64,000 nucleotides of DNA from Geodermatophilus pulveris (lineage in GTDB: Bacteria; Actinomycetota; Actinomycetes; Mycobacteriales; Geodermatophilaceae), in contig NZ_FZOO01000010.1 in the NCBI RefSeq assembly GCF_900188375.1, forward strand, positions 105,710 to 169,709, given 5' to 3'. Below the pieces are notes generated by a model, which saw nothing but the letters and a program-made list of their open reading frames with translations, made no database searches and was not told the origin of the DNA. Positions 55,655 through 63,916 of the stretch are shown here, in pieces (position 1 is the stretch's first letter; each line of letters begins with the position of its first letter). A program made the position numbers and the translations under genes.

Positions 55655-56191
55655 ATGGCGCGCCACCACAGGCGGCAGGGCGGGCCGGAGCTCGACGTCC
55701 GTGCCGCCTACGCCGCGCACGGCCCCGAGCTCTACCGGTTCGCACTGCGCCAGCTCGGGGACGGCGGGGCCGCGCAGGACGTCGTCCAGGAGGTGTTCCT
55801 GCGGGCGTGGCGCTCGGCCGGCGCCTACGACCCCCAGCTGGCCAGCCTGCGCACCTGGCTGTTCGCGATCGCGCGGAACGTCGTCGTCGACGAGGCGCGT
55901 CGCTTCGCCGTGCGGCCGTGGCAGCGCACGCTGACCGAGGTCACCGAGACCGACGCCCCCGCCGTCGTCGCGATCGACGAGGCGCTGGTGGACGCCTGGG
56001 TGGTCGAGGAGGCGCTGCGCCGGATCGGGGAGGAGCACCGGGCCGCCATCGTGCAGACGCACCTGCGCGGCCGGCCGCACGCCGAGGTGGCCGCCGAGTT
56101 CGGGATACCGGTCGGGACGCTGCGCAGCCGGGTGTTCTACGGCCTCAAGGCACTGCGGCTGGCGATGGAGGAGATGGGGGTGGAACCGTGA
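55655..56191 (+). CDS. ECF-type RNA polymerase sigma factor
   Basis: 178 residues with sigma region 2 (YRFALRQLGDGGAAQDVVQE, then VFLRAWR; SLRTWLFAIARNVVVDEAR) and region 4 (IVQTHLRGRPHAEVAAEFGI, then PVGTLRSRVFYGLKAL). It has no region 3, as expected for ECF sigmas. ATG at 55655 has GGGAGGAG upstream. Its stop overlaps the anti-sigma start (GTGA), so the pair is translationally coupled. I saw no clear autoregulated promoter upstream. Confidence 0.93.
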   Translation: MARHHRRQGGPELDVRAAYAAHGPELYRFALRQLGDGGAAQDVVQEVFLRAWRSAGAYDPQLASLRTWLFAIARNVVVDEARRFAVRPWQRTLTEVTETDAPAVVAIDEALVDAWVVEEALRRIGEEHRAAIVQTHLRGRPHAEVAAEFGIPVGTLRSRVFYGLKALRLAMEEMGVEP

Positions 56192-56850
56192 CCGAGCGGG
56201 GAGAGCACCGCAGGGTGCGAGAGCAGCTGGGCTGGTACGCCCTCGGGCACGGGACGCCGGAGGAGCGGGCCGGCGTCCGCGCGCACCTGGACGGGTGCGC
56301 CGCCTGCCGGGCCGAGCTGGCCGAGCTGACCCCGCTGACCGCCTGGCTGGCGCGCGTGGACCCCGACCGGCTCGACGAGCCGCAGCCGGCGCCACCGGCC
56401 GGCCTCGGGGACGCGGTGTTGGCCCGGATCGCCGCCGAGGGTGACGCGCGGCGCGGGCCGTCGCGGCGGGTGCTGGCCGCGGCCGCCGCCGTGGGCATCG
56501 CCGCCGCCGGCTTCGGGGTCGGCTGGCTGGTCCGCCCGGTGCCGCCGCAGCCGCCGCTGGAGCCGGTCGCCGTGGAGGTCACCACGACCGGCATCGAGGC
56601 GACCGCCGACGTCATCCCGCACACCTGGGGAGTCGAGGTGCGGCTGGTCGGCGAGGGCTTCACCGCCGGCGCGGTCTACGAGGTCGTGGTCACCGACGAG
56701 GACGGCACGCCGGTCCCGGCGGGGCAGTTCCTCGGCATCGGCCCGGCGGAGCTGCGCTGCAACCTCAACTCCTCGGTGCTGCGGGAGGACGCCACCGGCT
56801 TCGAGGTGCTCGCCGCCGACGGCACGGTCGTGGCCACCTCGGAGCTGTGA
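56188..56850 (+). CDS. zinc-binding anti-sigma factor, single-pass membrane protein
   Basis: 220 residues. The ZAS motif HxxxCxxC is present in VRAHLDGCAACRAELAELTP, and the helical N-terminus would bind the sigma factor. One membrane helix (RVLAAAAAVGIAAAGFGVGW) is followed by an extracytoplasmic beta domain (WGVEVRLVGEGFTAGAVYEV; RCNLNSSVLREDATGFEVLA). That domain has a single Cys and may sense the signal. Coupled to the sigma gene by GTGA. The gene ends 4 bp before the convergent RNase J stop. Confidence 0.92.
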   Translation: MTERGEHRRVREQLGWYALGHGTPEERAGVRAHLDGCAACRAELAELTPLTAWLARVDPDRLDEPQPAPPAGLGDAVLARIAAEGDARRGPSRRVLAAAAAVGIAAAGFGVGWLVRPVPPQPPLEPVAVEVTTTGIEATADVIPHTWGVEVRLVGEGFTAGAVYEVVVTDEDGTPVPAGQFLGIGPAELRCNLNSSVLREDATGFEVLAADGTVVATSEL

Positions 56851-56853
56851 CGC

Positions 56854-58554
56854 TCACACCTCCAGGACGGTGGGGATGATCATCGGCCGGCGGCGGTAGG
56901 TGTCCGACACCCACTTGCCGATCGTCCGGCGGATGACCTGGGACAGCCGGTGCGGGTCGGTGACCCCGTCGGCCAGCGTGCGCCGCAGGGCCTCCTCGAC
57001 CAGCTGCAGCGCCGGGTCGAAGACGGCCGGGTCGTCGGCGAAGCCGCGGGCGGACAGGTGCACCGGCCGCACGATGGTGCGGGTCGAGGGCTCGATGACG
57101 ACGGTCAGCGCGACGAACCCCTCGTCGCCGAGGATGCGGCGCTCCTGCAGCGACTCCTCCCCCACGTCGCCGACGTTGAGGCCGTCGACGTAGACGTCGC
57201 CGACCGGGACCGAGCCGACGATCGTCGCCTTGCCGTCGACCAGGTCGACGACCACGCCGTTCTCCGCGAGCAGCACCCGGTCGGCGGACATGCCGGTCTC
57301 CTCGGCCAGCGCCGCGTGCGCCCGCAGGTGCCGCCACTCGCCGTGCACCGGCATGAGGTAGTGCGGCTTGGCGACGTTGAGCAGGGTGCGCAGCTCCCCG
57401 GCCGGCGCGTGCCCGGAGACGTGCACCCGCGCGGTCTCCTTGTGCACGACGGTGGCCCCGAGCCGGGCCAGCCCGTTGATGACCTTGTAGACGGCGGTCT
57501 CGTTGCCGGGCACCAGCGAGGACGCGAGCACGATGGTGTCGCCGGCCTCGATGGTCACCTGGTGGTGCTCGCCGCGGGCCATCCGCCCCAGCGCGGACAG
57601 CGGCTCGCCCTGCGAGCCGGTGCTGACCAGGACCACCTGCTCCGGCGGCATGCTGGTCGCCTCGTCCAGGCTGACCATGAGGCCGGGGGCGACCCGCAGC
57701 AGCCCGAGGTCACGGGCCACGCCCATGTTGCGGACCATCGAGCGGCCGACGAACGCGACCTTGCGGCCGTGCACCTCGGCGGCGTCGAGCACCTGCTGGA
57801 TGCGGTGCACGTGGCTGGCGAAGCTGGAGACGATCAGCCGCTGGGTGGCCCGCCGGAACACGTCCTCCAGGACCGGGCCGATGGACCGCTCCGGCGTCAC
57901 GAACCCGGGGATCTCGGCGTTGGTCGAGTCGGCGAGCAGCAGGTCGATGCCCTCCAGGCCCAGCCGCGCGAAGGCGCCCAGGTCGGTGAGGACGCCGTCC
58001 AGCGGCAGCTGGTCCATCTTGAAGTCGCCGGTGTGCACCAGGACCCCGGCCGGCGTGTGCACGGCGACGGCCAGCGCGTCGGGGATCGAGTGGTTGACCG
58101 AGACGAACTCGCAGTGGAACGGGCCGGCGACGTGGTCGTCGTTGGCCGCGACCTCGACCAGCACCGGGTCCAGCCGGTGCTCGCGCAGCTTGGCCTTGAC
58201 CAGCGCGAGGGTGAACCGGGAGCCGACCAGCGGGAGGTCGCGGCGCATGCGCAGCAGGTAGGGGATGGCGCCGATGTGGTCCTCGTGCCCGTGGGTGAGG
58301 ACGACGGCGAGGACGTCGTCGAGCCGGTGCTCGATGACCCCGAAGTCCGGCAGGATGAGGTCGACGCCGGGCTGCTCGGCCTCGGGGAAGAGCACGCCGC
58401 AGTCGATGACCAGCAGCTTGCCGTCGAACTCCAGCACGGCCATGTTGCGGCCGATCTCGCCGAGCCCGCCGAGCGCCATGACGCGCAGGCCGCCGGCCGG
58501 CAGCGGCGGGGGGACCTGCAGGTCCAGGTGCGGCTGGGTGGTCGCGGTGGTCAC
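56854..58554 (-). CDS. rnj: ribonuclease J
   Basis: 566 residues. The metallo-beta-lactamase/beta-CASP core has LTHGHEDHIGAIPYLLRMRR (HxHxDH, near residue 85), HTGDFKMDQLPLDG, ADSTNAEIPGFVTPERSIGP and SGHAPAGELRTLLNVAKPHY; the C-terminal domain ends in WVSDTYRRRPMIIP. It has endo- and 5'-3' exonuclease activity in rRNA and mRNA processing. GTG at 58554 lies 10 bp after the dapA stop, so the pair is one transcript, as in mycobacteria. Confidence 0.95.
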   Translation of the reverse strand: MTTATTQPHLDLQVPPPLPAGGLRVMALGGLGEIGRNMAVLEFDGKLLVIDCGVLFPEAEQPGVDLILPDFGVIEHRLDDVLAVVLTHGHEDHIGAIPYLLRMRRDLPLVGSRFTLALVKAKLREHRLDPVLVEVAANDDHVAGPFHCEFVSVNHSIPDALAVAVHTPAGVLVHTGDFKMDQLPLDGVLTDLGAFARLGLEGIDLLLADSTNAEIPGFVTPERSIGPVLEDVFRRATQRLIVSSFASHVHRIQQVLDAAEVHGRKVAFVGRSMVRNMGVARDLGLLRVAPGLMVSLDEATSMPPEQVVLVSTGSQGEPLSALGRMARGEHHQVTIEAGDTIVLASSLVPGNETAVYKVINGLARLGATVVHKETARVHVSGHAPAGELRTLLNVAKPHYLMPVHGEWRHLRAHAALAEETGMSADRVLLAENGVVVDLVDGKATIVGSVPVGDVYVDGLNVGDVGEESLQERRILGDEGFVALTVVIEPSTRTIVRPVHLSARGFADDPAVFDPALQLVEEALRRTLADGVTDPHRLSQVIRRTIGKWVSDTYRRRPMIIPTVLEV

Positions 58555-58564
58555 GGGGTGGCGC

Positions 58565-59461
58565 TCACAGGGGGATGCCTCCGTCGGCGAGGTCGGCGCG
58601 CAGCTGCGCGACTTGGTCGGGGGTGGCGTCGACCAGGGGCGGGCGCACGGGCCCGGCCGGCAGGCCCAGCTCGCGCAGCGCCGCCTTGGTCAGGATGACG
58701 CCCTGGGTGCGGAAGACGCCGGTGTAGACGGGCAGCAGGCTCTCGTTGACCGCGCGGGCCTTGACCAGGTCGCCGGACTCCACGGCGGCGATCAGCTCGG
58801 CCAGCCGCGGGCCGGTGAGGTGGCCGACGACGCTCACGACGCCCACGGCGCCGACCGCCAGCAGCGGCAGGTTGAGCACGTCCTCGCCGCTGTAGTAGGC
58901 CAGGTCGGTGCGGGCCAGCGTCTGCATGACCGCGCCGAGGTCGCCCTTGGCGTCCTTGACCGCGACGATGCGCGGGTGCTCGGCCAGCCGGGCCAGGGTG
59001 TCCACCTCGATGGGCACGACCGAGCGCGGCGGGATGTCGTAGAGCATCACCGGCAGGTCGGTGGAGTCGGCGACGGCGGTGAAGTGCCGCAGCAGTCCGG
59101 CCTGCGGGGGCTTGTTGTAGTACGGGGTGACGACCAGCAGGCCGTGCGCGCCCAGCCGCTCGGCGCGGCGCGCGTTGTCGATGCTGTGCGCGGTGTCGTT
59201 GGTGCCCACGCCGGCCACCACGGTGGCCCGGTCACCGACGGCGTCGAGGACGGCCTCGAGGACGGCGGACTGCTCGCCGTCGCTGAGGGTCGGCGCCTCC
59301 CCCGTCGTGCCGAGCACGACCAGCCCGTCGTGCGCCTGCCGGTCGACCAGGTGGGCGGCCAGCTCCTGGGCCCCGGCCAGGTCGATCGAGCCGTCCTCGG
59401 CGAAGGGGGTCACCATCGCCGTGAGCACGCGGCCGAAAGGCCGGGCGGGGTCGCTGGTCAT
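58565..59461 (-). CDS. dapA: 4-hydroxy-tetrahydrodipicolinate synthase
   Basis: 298 residues forming a TIM barrel that condenses pyruvate with aspartate semialdehyde. TGEAPTLSDGEQ binds pyruvate, VVTPYYNKPPQAGLLRHF carries the catalytic Tyr, and Lys in RIVAVKDAKGDLGAVMQ forms the Schiff base (near residue 165). It feeds diaminopimelate to DapF, encoded 40 kb away. ATG at 59461 lies 6 nt after TAGATT. It is followed by rnj. Confidence 0.96.
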   Translation of the reverse strand: MTSDPARPFGRVLTAMVTPFAEDGSIDLAGAQELAAHLVDRQAHDGLVVLGTTGEAPTLSDGEQSAVLEAVLDAVGDRATVVAGVGTNDTAHSIDNARRAERLGAHGLLVVTPYYNKPPQAGLLRHFTAVADSTDLPVMLYDIPPRSVVPIEVDTLARLAEHPRIVAVKDAKGDLGAVMQTLARTDLAYYSGEDVLNLPLLAVGAVGVVSVVGHLTGPRLAELIAAVESGDLVKARAVNESLLPVYTGVFRTQGVILTKAALRELGLPAGPVRPPLVDATPDQVAQLRADLADGGIPL

Positions 59462-59467
59462 GTCCTG

Positions 59468-59473
59468 AATCTA
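59468..59473 (-). promoter_or_regulatory. -10 hexamer of dapA-rnj (leaderless layout)
   Basis: TAGATT on the minus strand, 6 nt, then ATG at 59461. It overlaps the last codons of folA. Confidence 0.6.
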
Positions 59474-59998
59474 CCGACCTCGGGCCGGCGACACGTCGGC
59501 GTCGGCCGGCGCGCGCCGGTACTCCGACACCGCGTACCGCAGTCCGGTGGCCGAGACCGACCAGCCCGACCCGGGGGTGCGCACCACCCGCAGCCAGCCC
59601 GCCCCCAGGCCGGGGGCCCAGGTGTCGCCGTCGGCGTCGGTGTCGACGTCGGTGACCACCACCCGGTCGGCGTGCGGGAGGAAGGCGGTGTACACCCGGC
59701 CGCCGCCGATGACCCACAGGTCGCCGCCGTTGCGCCGGGCCAGCACCTCGCCGACGCCGCCGGCGCGCTCGGCCCCGTCGGCGGCCCACGCCGGGTCGGT
59801 GGTGAGGACGACGTTGCGCCGTCCGGGCAGCGGGCGGGACCGGGCGGGCAGCGACTCCCAGGTGCGCCGGCCCATGACGACGGTGCCGCCGGTGGTGAGC
59901 TCACGGAACAGGCGGAGGTCCTCGGGCAGGTGCCAGGGCAGCCGGCCGCCGGCGCCGATCACCCCGCCGCGGGCCTGCGCCCAGACCAGTCCGAGCAC
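59471..59998 (-). CDS. folA: dihydrofolate reductase
   Basis: 175 residues. VLGLVWAQARGGVIGAGGRL opens the NADPH fold; PWHLPEDLRLFRELTTGGTV binds folate, VVMGRRTWESLP and RRNVVLTTDP follow, and DLWVIGGGRVYTAFLPHADR is the second NADPH loop. It restores tetrahydrofolate used by ThyA. GTG at 59998 is chosen because it begins at the conserved LGLVWAQ, 8 bp after the thyA stop. It forms an operon with thyA. Confidence 0.95.
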   Translation of the reverse strand: MLGLVWAQARGGVIGAGGRLPWHLPEDLRLFRELTTGGTVVMGRRTWESLPARSRPLPGRRNVVLTTDPAWAADGAERAGGVGEVLARRNGGDLWVIGGGRVYTAFLPHADRVVVTDVDTDADGDTWAPGLGAGWLRVVRTPGSGWSVSATGLRYAVSEYRRAPADADVSPARGR

Positions 59999-60006
59999 CC
60001 GGTCGC

Positions 60007-60822
60007 TCAGACCGCCACCGCGGCGCGGATGGCCGGGTGGTGCCGGTAGTCGCGCAGCGTGAGGTGCTCGTAGGTGTAGTCGAACAGCGACGGGGCGGGG
60101 GCCAGGTCCAGCGCCGGGAAGGGCAGCACCTCGCGGGAGAGCTGCTCGCGGACCTGCTCGACGTGGTTGCTGTAGACGTGGCAGTCGCCGCCGACCCAGA
60201 TGAGGTCGCCGGGGGCCAGGCCGGACTGGGCGGCGACCATGCGGGTGAGCAGCGCGTAGCTGGCGATGTTGAACGGCACCCCGAGGAACATGTCGGCGCT
60301 GCGCTGGTACAGCTGGCAGGACAGCCGCCCGCCGGCGACGTGGAACTGGAACAGCGCGTGGCACGGCGCGAGCGCCATCTCCGGCAGGGCCGCCACGTTC
60401 CACGCGGAGACCACCATCCGCCGGGAGTCCGGGTCCGTGCGCAGCGTCTCCAGGACGCCGGCGAGCTGGTCGACGTGCCGGCCGTCCGGCGTCGGCCACG
60501 ACCGCCACTGGACGCCGTACACCGGCCCCAGCTCCCCCTCGGGCGAGGCCCACTCGTCCCAGATGCTGACCCGGTTCTGCTGCAGCCACCGCACGTTGCT
60601 GTCCCCGCGGAGGAACCACAGCAGCTCGTAGGCGATCGACCGGAAGTGCACCGACTTGGTGGTGACCAGCGGGAACCGCTCGGACAGGTCGTAGCGCAGC
60701 CGCTCGCCGAACAGGCTCACGGTGCCGGTGCCGGTCCGGTCGGACTTGGGGGTGCCCTGCTCGAGCACCCGGCGCAGCAGGTCCTCGTACTGCGTGTCGA
60801 CCTGTTCCACGTCGGTGCCCAC
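60007..60822 (-). CDS. thyA: thymidylate synthase
   Basis: 271 residues converting dUMP to d[23 protein letters not shown], the catalytic Cys in [19 protein letters not shown] (near residue 153), [20 protein letters not shown] and [19 protein letters not shown] are standard. GTG at 60822 has GAGGGG upstream; GTG at 60810 is an alternative. It lies upstream of folA. M. tuberculosis has the same pair plus ThyX near dapA; thyX is not seen here. Confidence 0.97.
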   Translation of the reverse strand: MGTDVEQVDTQYEDLLRRVLEQGTPKSDRTGTGTVSLFGERLRYDLSERFPLVTTKSVHFRSIAYELLWFLRGDSNVRWLQQNRVSIWDEWASPEGELGPVYGVQWRSWPTPDGRHVDQLAGVLETLRTDPDSRRMVVSAWNVAALPEMALAPCHALFQFHVAGGRLSCQLYQRSADMFLGVPFNIASYALLTRMVAAQSGLAPGDLIWVGGDCHVYSNHVEQVREQLSREVLPFPALDLAPAPSLFDYTYEHLTLRDYRHHPAIRAAVAV

Positions 60823-60892
60823 CGGATCCGATCCCCTCGCCGTACGACTGCCGGGCCCAGGGTAGGCCGAGCCACCGACCAGACTGGAGCCC

Positions 60893-61303
60893 GTGGGGTG
60901 GCCGGAGCTGGTGGTGTCGGGAGGGGCCGGGGTGCTCCTGCTGTGGGGCGCGCTGCTCCTGCTGCTGTGGTGGGCGCGGCCGGGTGAGCTCACCCTCGGC
61001 GAGGCGCTGCGGCTGCTGCCGGACCTGGTGCGCCTGGTGCGCCGGCTGGCCGCCGACCGGGCCCTGCCGCGCGGCGTGCGGGTGCGGTTGTGGCTGCTGC
61101 TGGGCTACCTGCTGCTCCCGGTGGACCTGGTGCCCGACGTCGTCCCGGTGCTCGGCTACGCCGACGACGTGGTCGTCGTCGCCCTGGCACTGCGCTCGGT
61201 GGTGCGGGCGGCCGGGGACGCCGCGCTGGTCCGGGCCTGGCCGGGCAGCCCGGCGGCGCTGGCGGTGGTCCGCCGGCTGGCCGGCCCACCGGCCGGCTCA
61301 TGA
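60893..61303 (+). CDS. DUF1232 (YkvA-like) membrane protein
   Basis: 136 residues. One N-terminal membrane helix ([16 protein letters not shown]) is followed by the DUF1232 core [20 protein letters not shown], then [18 protein letters not shown]. The PxDLxPD motif defines the family; its function is unknown. GTG at 60893 follows CAGACT by 7 nt, a weaker form of the leaderless layout. Its last 6 bp overlap the convergent YcaQ-like gene. Confidence 0.88.
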   Translation: MGWPELVVSGGAGVLLLWGALLLLLWWARPGELTLGEALRLLPDLVRLVRRLAADRALPRGVRVRLWLLLGYLLLPVDLVPDVVPVLGYADDVVVVALALRSVVRAAGDAALVRAWPGSPAALAVVRRLAGPPAGS

Positions 61304-62515
61304 GCGGCCGACGGAGGCGGCGAGGTCGGCGGCCAGGTCGCCCCGCTCGGCCACGACGACCGCGTCGAGCAGCATCCACCCGGCCATGAGCGCCAGCTCG
61401 CCGGCGAGGGCGGCGGCCACCTCGGCGCGGTCCACGCCGTCCTCGGCGAACGCGGACTGCACCCGCAGGACGCCGGCCTGCCGGTCGGCCTTGAGGTCGA
61501 CCCGGGCGACCAGCCGGTCGCCGAGCAGGAAGGGCAGCACGTAGTAGCCGTGCACCCGGCGGGCGGCCGGCGTGTAGATCTCCAGCCGGTACCGGAAGCC
61601 GAACAGGCGCTCCACCCGCGGCCGCTCCCAGACCAGGGAGTCGAAGGGGCTCAGCAGCGCCCGGGCGCGCACCCAGCGGGGACGGCGCGCCGCCGGGTGC
61701 AGCCACGCGGGCGCGCCCCAGCCGGCCACCTCGACGGGCAGCAGCTCGCCGGCGTCCGCCAGCTCGTCGATCGCCGCCCGCGCGGCGGGCGGGCGCAGCC
61801 GGAAGTAGTCGCGCAGGTCCCGCTCGGTGGCCACGCCCAGCGCGCGGGAGGCGGTGCGCACCAGCTCGCGGAGGGCGTCGGCCGGCTCCGGGGTGGGTGC
61901 CCGCAGGACGGCCGGGGGCAGCACCCGCTCGGTGAGGTCGTAGACCCGCTCGAACCCGGCCGTGCGGCCGCGGGTGGTGACCACGCCGGTGTAGAACAGC
62001 CACTCCAGCGCCACCTTGCCGGCGTGCCAGTTCCACATGCTCCCGGAGCGGTCGGGGCGCGGCTCGGCCAGGTCGCTCGCCTTGAGCGGCCCGGCCTCGC
62101 GCACCCGGTCGAGCACCTCGCCGACGTAGCCGGGCCGCTCCCGCTGGATGCGCACCATGGAGCCCCAGGCGTGCTCCTCGGCGGCGGCCATCCGCCAGCG
62201 CAGGTGCGGGTGCAGCCGGATGGGCAGCAGCGACGCCTCGTGCGCCCAGTACTCGAACAGCTCGCGGCGGCGGCCGGCGAGGTCGTCGAGCACCTCCCGC
62301 GGATAGGGGCCCAGCCGGCTGAAGGCCGGCAGGTAGTGCGCCCGGGACAGCACGTTGACGGAGTCGATCTGCAGCACCGCGAGCCGGGCGGCCAGCCGGC
62401 GCAGCGCCCGGGCGTCGACGACGCCCTCCGGCCGCGGGTCGGCGAAGCCCTGCGCGGCGAGGGCGATGCGCCGGGCCAGGGCGGCCGGCAGCCGGTCGGC
62501 GACGGGTGCTCCCAC
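61298..62515 (-). CDS. YcaQ/AlkX-like winged-helix DNA-binding protein, possible cross-link glycosylase
   Basis: 405 residues of the HTH_42/DUF1006 family. LQIDSVNVLSRAHYLPAFSR and ELFEYWAHEASLLPI open the protein; GSMWNWHAGKVALEWLFYTG and LLSPFDSLVWERPRVERLFG, then FRYRLEIYTP, are the family core. E. coli YcaQ (AlkX) and relatives unhook interstrand cross-links, so a DNA repair role is likely but inferred by family. GTG at 62515 lies 7 nt after CAGGAT. Confidence 0.88.
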   Translation of the reverse strand: MGAPVADRLPAALARRIALAAQGFADPRPEGVVDARALRRLAARLAVLQIDSVNVLSRAHYLPAFSRLGPYPREVLDDLAGRRRELFEYWAHEASLLPIRLHPHLRWRMAAAEEHAWGSMVRIQRERPGYVGEVLDRVREAGPLKASDLAEPRPDRSGSMWNWHAGKVALEWLFYTGVVTTRGRTAGFERVYDLTERVLPPAVLRAPTPEPADALRELVRTASRALGVATERDLRDYFRLRPPAARAAIDELADAGELLPVEVAGWGAPAWLHPAARRPRWVRARALLSPFDSLVWERPRVERLFGFRYRLEIYTPAARRVHGYYVLPFLLGDRLVARVDLKADRQAGVLRVQSAFAEDGVDRAEVAAALAGELALMAGWMLLDAVVVAERGDLAADLAASVGRS

Positions 62516-62569
62516 GGCGCCGATCCTGCCCGTGGCCCCCGACGTCCTCGGCGGGTGCCCGTCCCGGCC

Positions 62570-62575
62570 TACGCT
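62570..62575 (+). promoter_or_regulatory. -10 hexamer of the GNAT gene (leaderless layout)
   Basis: TACGCT, 7 nt, then GTG at 62583. Confidence 0.55.
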
Positions 62576-62582
62576 CCCTGGC

Positions 62583-63176
62583 GTGCAGCCGTCCTCGCCG
62601 TTCCCCCGCCGGTCGGGGACCGCGGACGTCTCCGTGCGTCCGGCCCGGCCGGGCGACGCCGCGGCCATCGCCCGCGTGCAGCTGGTCACCTGGCGGACGG
62701 CCTACCGCAGCGTGCTGCCGGTCGAGGTCCTCGACGGCTGGGACGAGGCGACGGCCGCCGACACCTGGCGGGCGGCGGTCACCAGCCCGCCCACGCCGGG
62801 GCACGGTGTCCTGGTGGCCGTCGAGCAGGACGCCGTGGTCGGGTTCGCCGCGCACGGCCCGGCGGAGCTCGGCGCCGGCGAGGCCCCGCACCCGGCCGGT
62901 CCGAGCAGCGAGGTGGCCACCCTGCTGGTCGAGCCCCGGTGGGGACGGCGCGGGCACGGCAGCCGGCTGCTCGCCGCGGTCACCGACCTCGCCCGCGCCG
63001 ACGGGACGGCGCGGCTGCAGGTGTGGCTGCCCGAGCAGGACGTGGTCTCGGCCGGCTTCTTCGAGTCGGCCGGCTGGGACCGGGACGGCTGGGTGCGCAC
63101 GCTGGACACCGGCGGGACGCCCCTTCGCGAGGTCCGCTGGCACACGCTGCTGGAGGAGGCGGGCGGGGGTCGATGA
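62583..63176 (+). CDS. GNAT-family N-acetyltransferase
   Basis: 197 residues. VRPARPGDAAAIARVQLVTW begins the fold, VEVLDGWDEATAADTWRAAV follows, and VATLLVEPRWGRRGHGSRLL is motif A with the acetyl-CoA loop R/QxxGxG/A (RRGHGS). The C-terminus is WLPEQDVVSAGFFESAGWD, typical of the family. Substrate unknown. GTG at 62583 follows a TACGCT hexamer. It overlaps the DUF2461 gene by 4 nt (ATGA), so the two are cotranscribed. Confidence 0.9.
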   Translation: MQPSSPFPRRSGTADVSVRPARPGDAAAIARVQLVTWRTAYRSVLPVEVLDGWDEATAADTWRAAVTSPPTPGHGVLVAVEQDAVVGFAAHGPAELGAGEAPHPAGPSSEVATLLVEPRWGRRGHGSRLLAAVTDLARADGTARLQVWLPEQDVVSAGFFESAGWDRDGWVRTLDTGGTPLREVRWHTLLEEAGGGR

Positions 63177-63838
63177 GCTTCGAGGGGTTCCCCGACGAGG
63201 GGCTGGTCTTCTACGAGGGGCTGGAGGCCGACAACAGCAAGACCTACTGGACCCGCCACAAGGCGGCCTACGACGGCTGCGTGCGCGCCCCGATGCAGGC
63301 GCTGGTCGACGAGCTGGCTGCGGAATTCGGCACCGCGAAGGTGTTCCGGCCGTACCGCGACGTCCGCTTCGGCCACGACAAGACGCCGTACAAGACCAGC
63401 CAGGGGGCGGTGGTGACCGTCGACGGGCGCGGCCCGGGGGCCTGGTACGTGCAGCTGTCGGCCGGGGGGCTGCTGGTCGGGGGCGGGTGCTGGCGACTGG
63501 AGTCCGACCAGGTGGCCCGCTACCGCCGCGCCGTGGCCGACGACGTGCAGGGGGCTCGGCTGCGCGCCGAGGTCGACCGGCTCACCCGCGCCGGCTGGGG
63601 GATCGGCGGCGACCGGCTGGTGCGCCTGCCCCCCGGCTTCGACGTCGACGACGGCCGCGCCGACCTGCTGCGGCACAGGTCGCTGCACGCGGCCCGGCAC
63701 TGGGACCCGACCGGCTGGCTGCACGACCGCCGGGCGCTCGAGGAGGTGCGGACCGCCTGGCGGGACCTGGTGCCCCTCAACGCCTGGTTCGCCGACAACG
63801 TCGGGGCCTCGACCGCGGAGCCGCGCGCCCGGCGCTGA
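63173..63838 (+). CDS. DUF2461 (TIGR02453) family protein
   Basis: 221 residues. FYEGLEADNSKTYWTRHKAA, FRPYRDVRFGHDKTPYKTSQ and GGLLVGGGCWRLESDQVARY are characteristic; PPGFDVDDGRADLLRHRSLH comes late. The family is widespread and uncharacterised; no catalytic residues are known to me. ATG at 63173 overlaps the GNAT stop. It converges on the rRNA operon. Confidence 0.92.
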   Translation: MSFEGFPDEGLVFYEGLEADNSKTYWTRHKAAYDGCVRAPMQALVDELAAEFGTAKVFRPYRDVRFGHDKTPYKTSQGAVVTVDGRGPGAWYVQLSAGGLLVGGGCWRLESDQVARYRRAVADDVQGARLRAEVDRLTRAGWGIGGDRLVRLPPGFDVDDGRADLLRHRSLHAARHWDPTGWLHDRRALEEVRTAWRDLVPLNAWFADNVGASTAEPRARR

Positions 63839-63870
63839 CCGGCGCCGGCCCCAGCATCGTCCGGGAATGC

Positions 63871-63906
63871 GTGCAGGGCCCTCACCGGGTGGTGAGGGCC
63901 CTGCAC
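63871..63906 (-). terminator. perfect 16-bp hairpin downstream of the 5S rRNA gene
   Basis: GTGCAGGGCCCTCACC at 63871-63886 pairs without mismatch with 63891-63906 around a GGGT loop, about 10 bp after the 5S 3' end. There is no U-run. The hairpin is flanked by direct repeats CGGGAATG at 63862-63869 and 63906-63913. It probably ends the rRNA operon and may also stop transcripts from the DUF2461 gene. Confidence 0.85.
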
Positions 63907-63916
63907 GGGAATGGTC

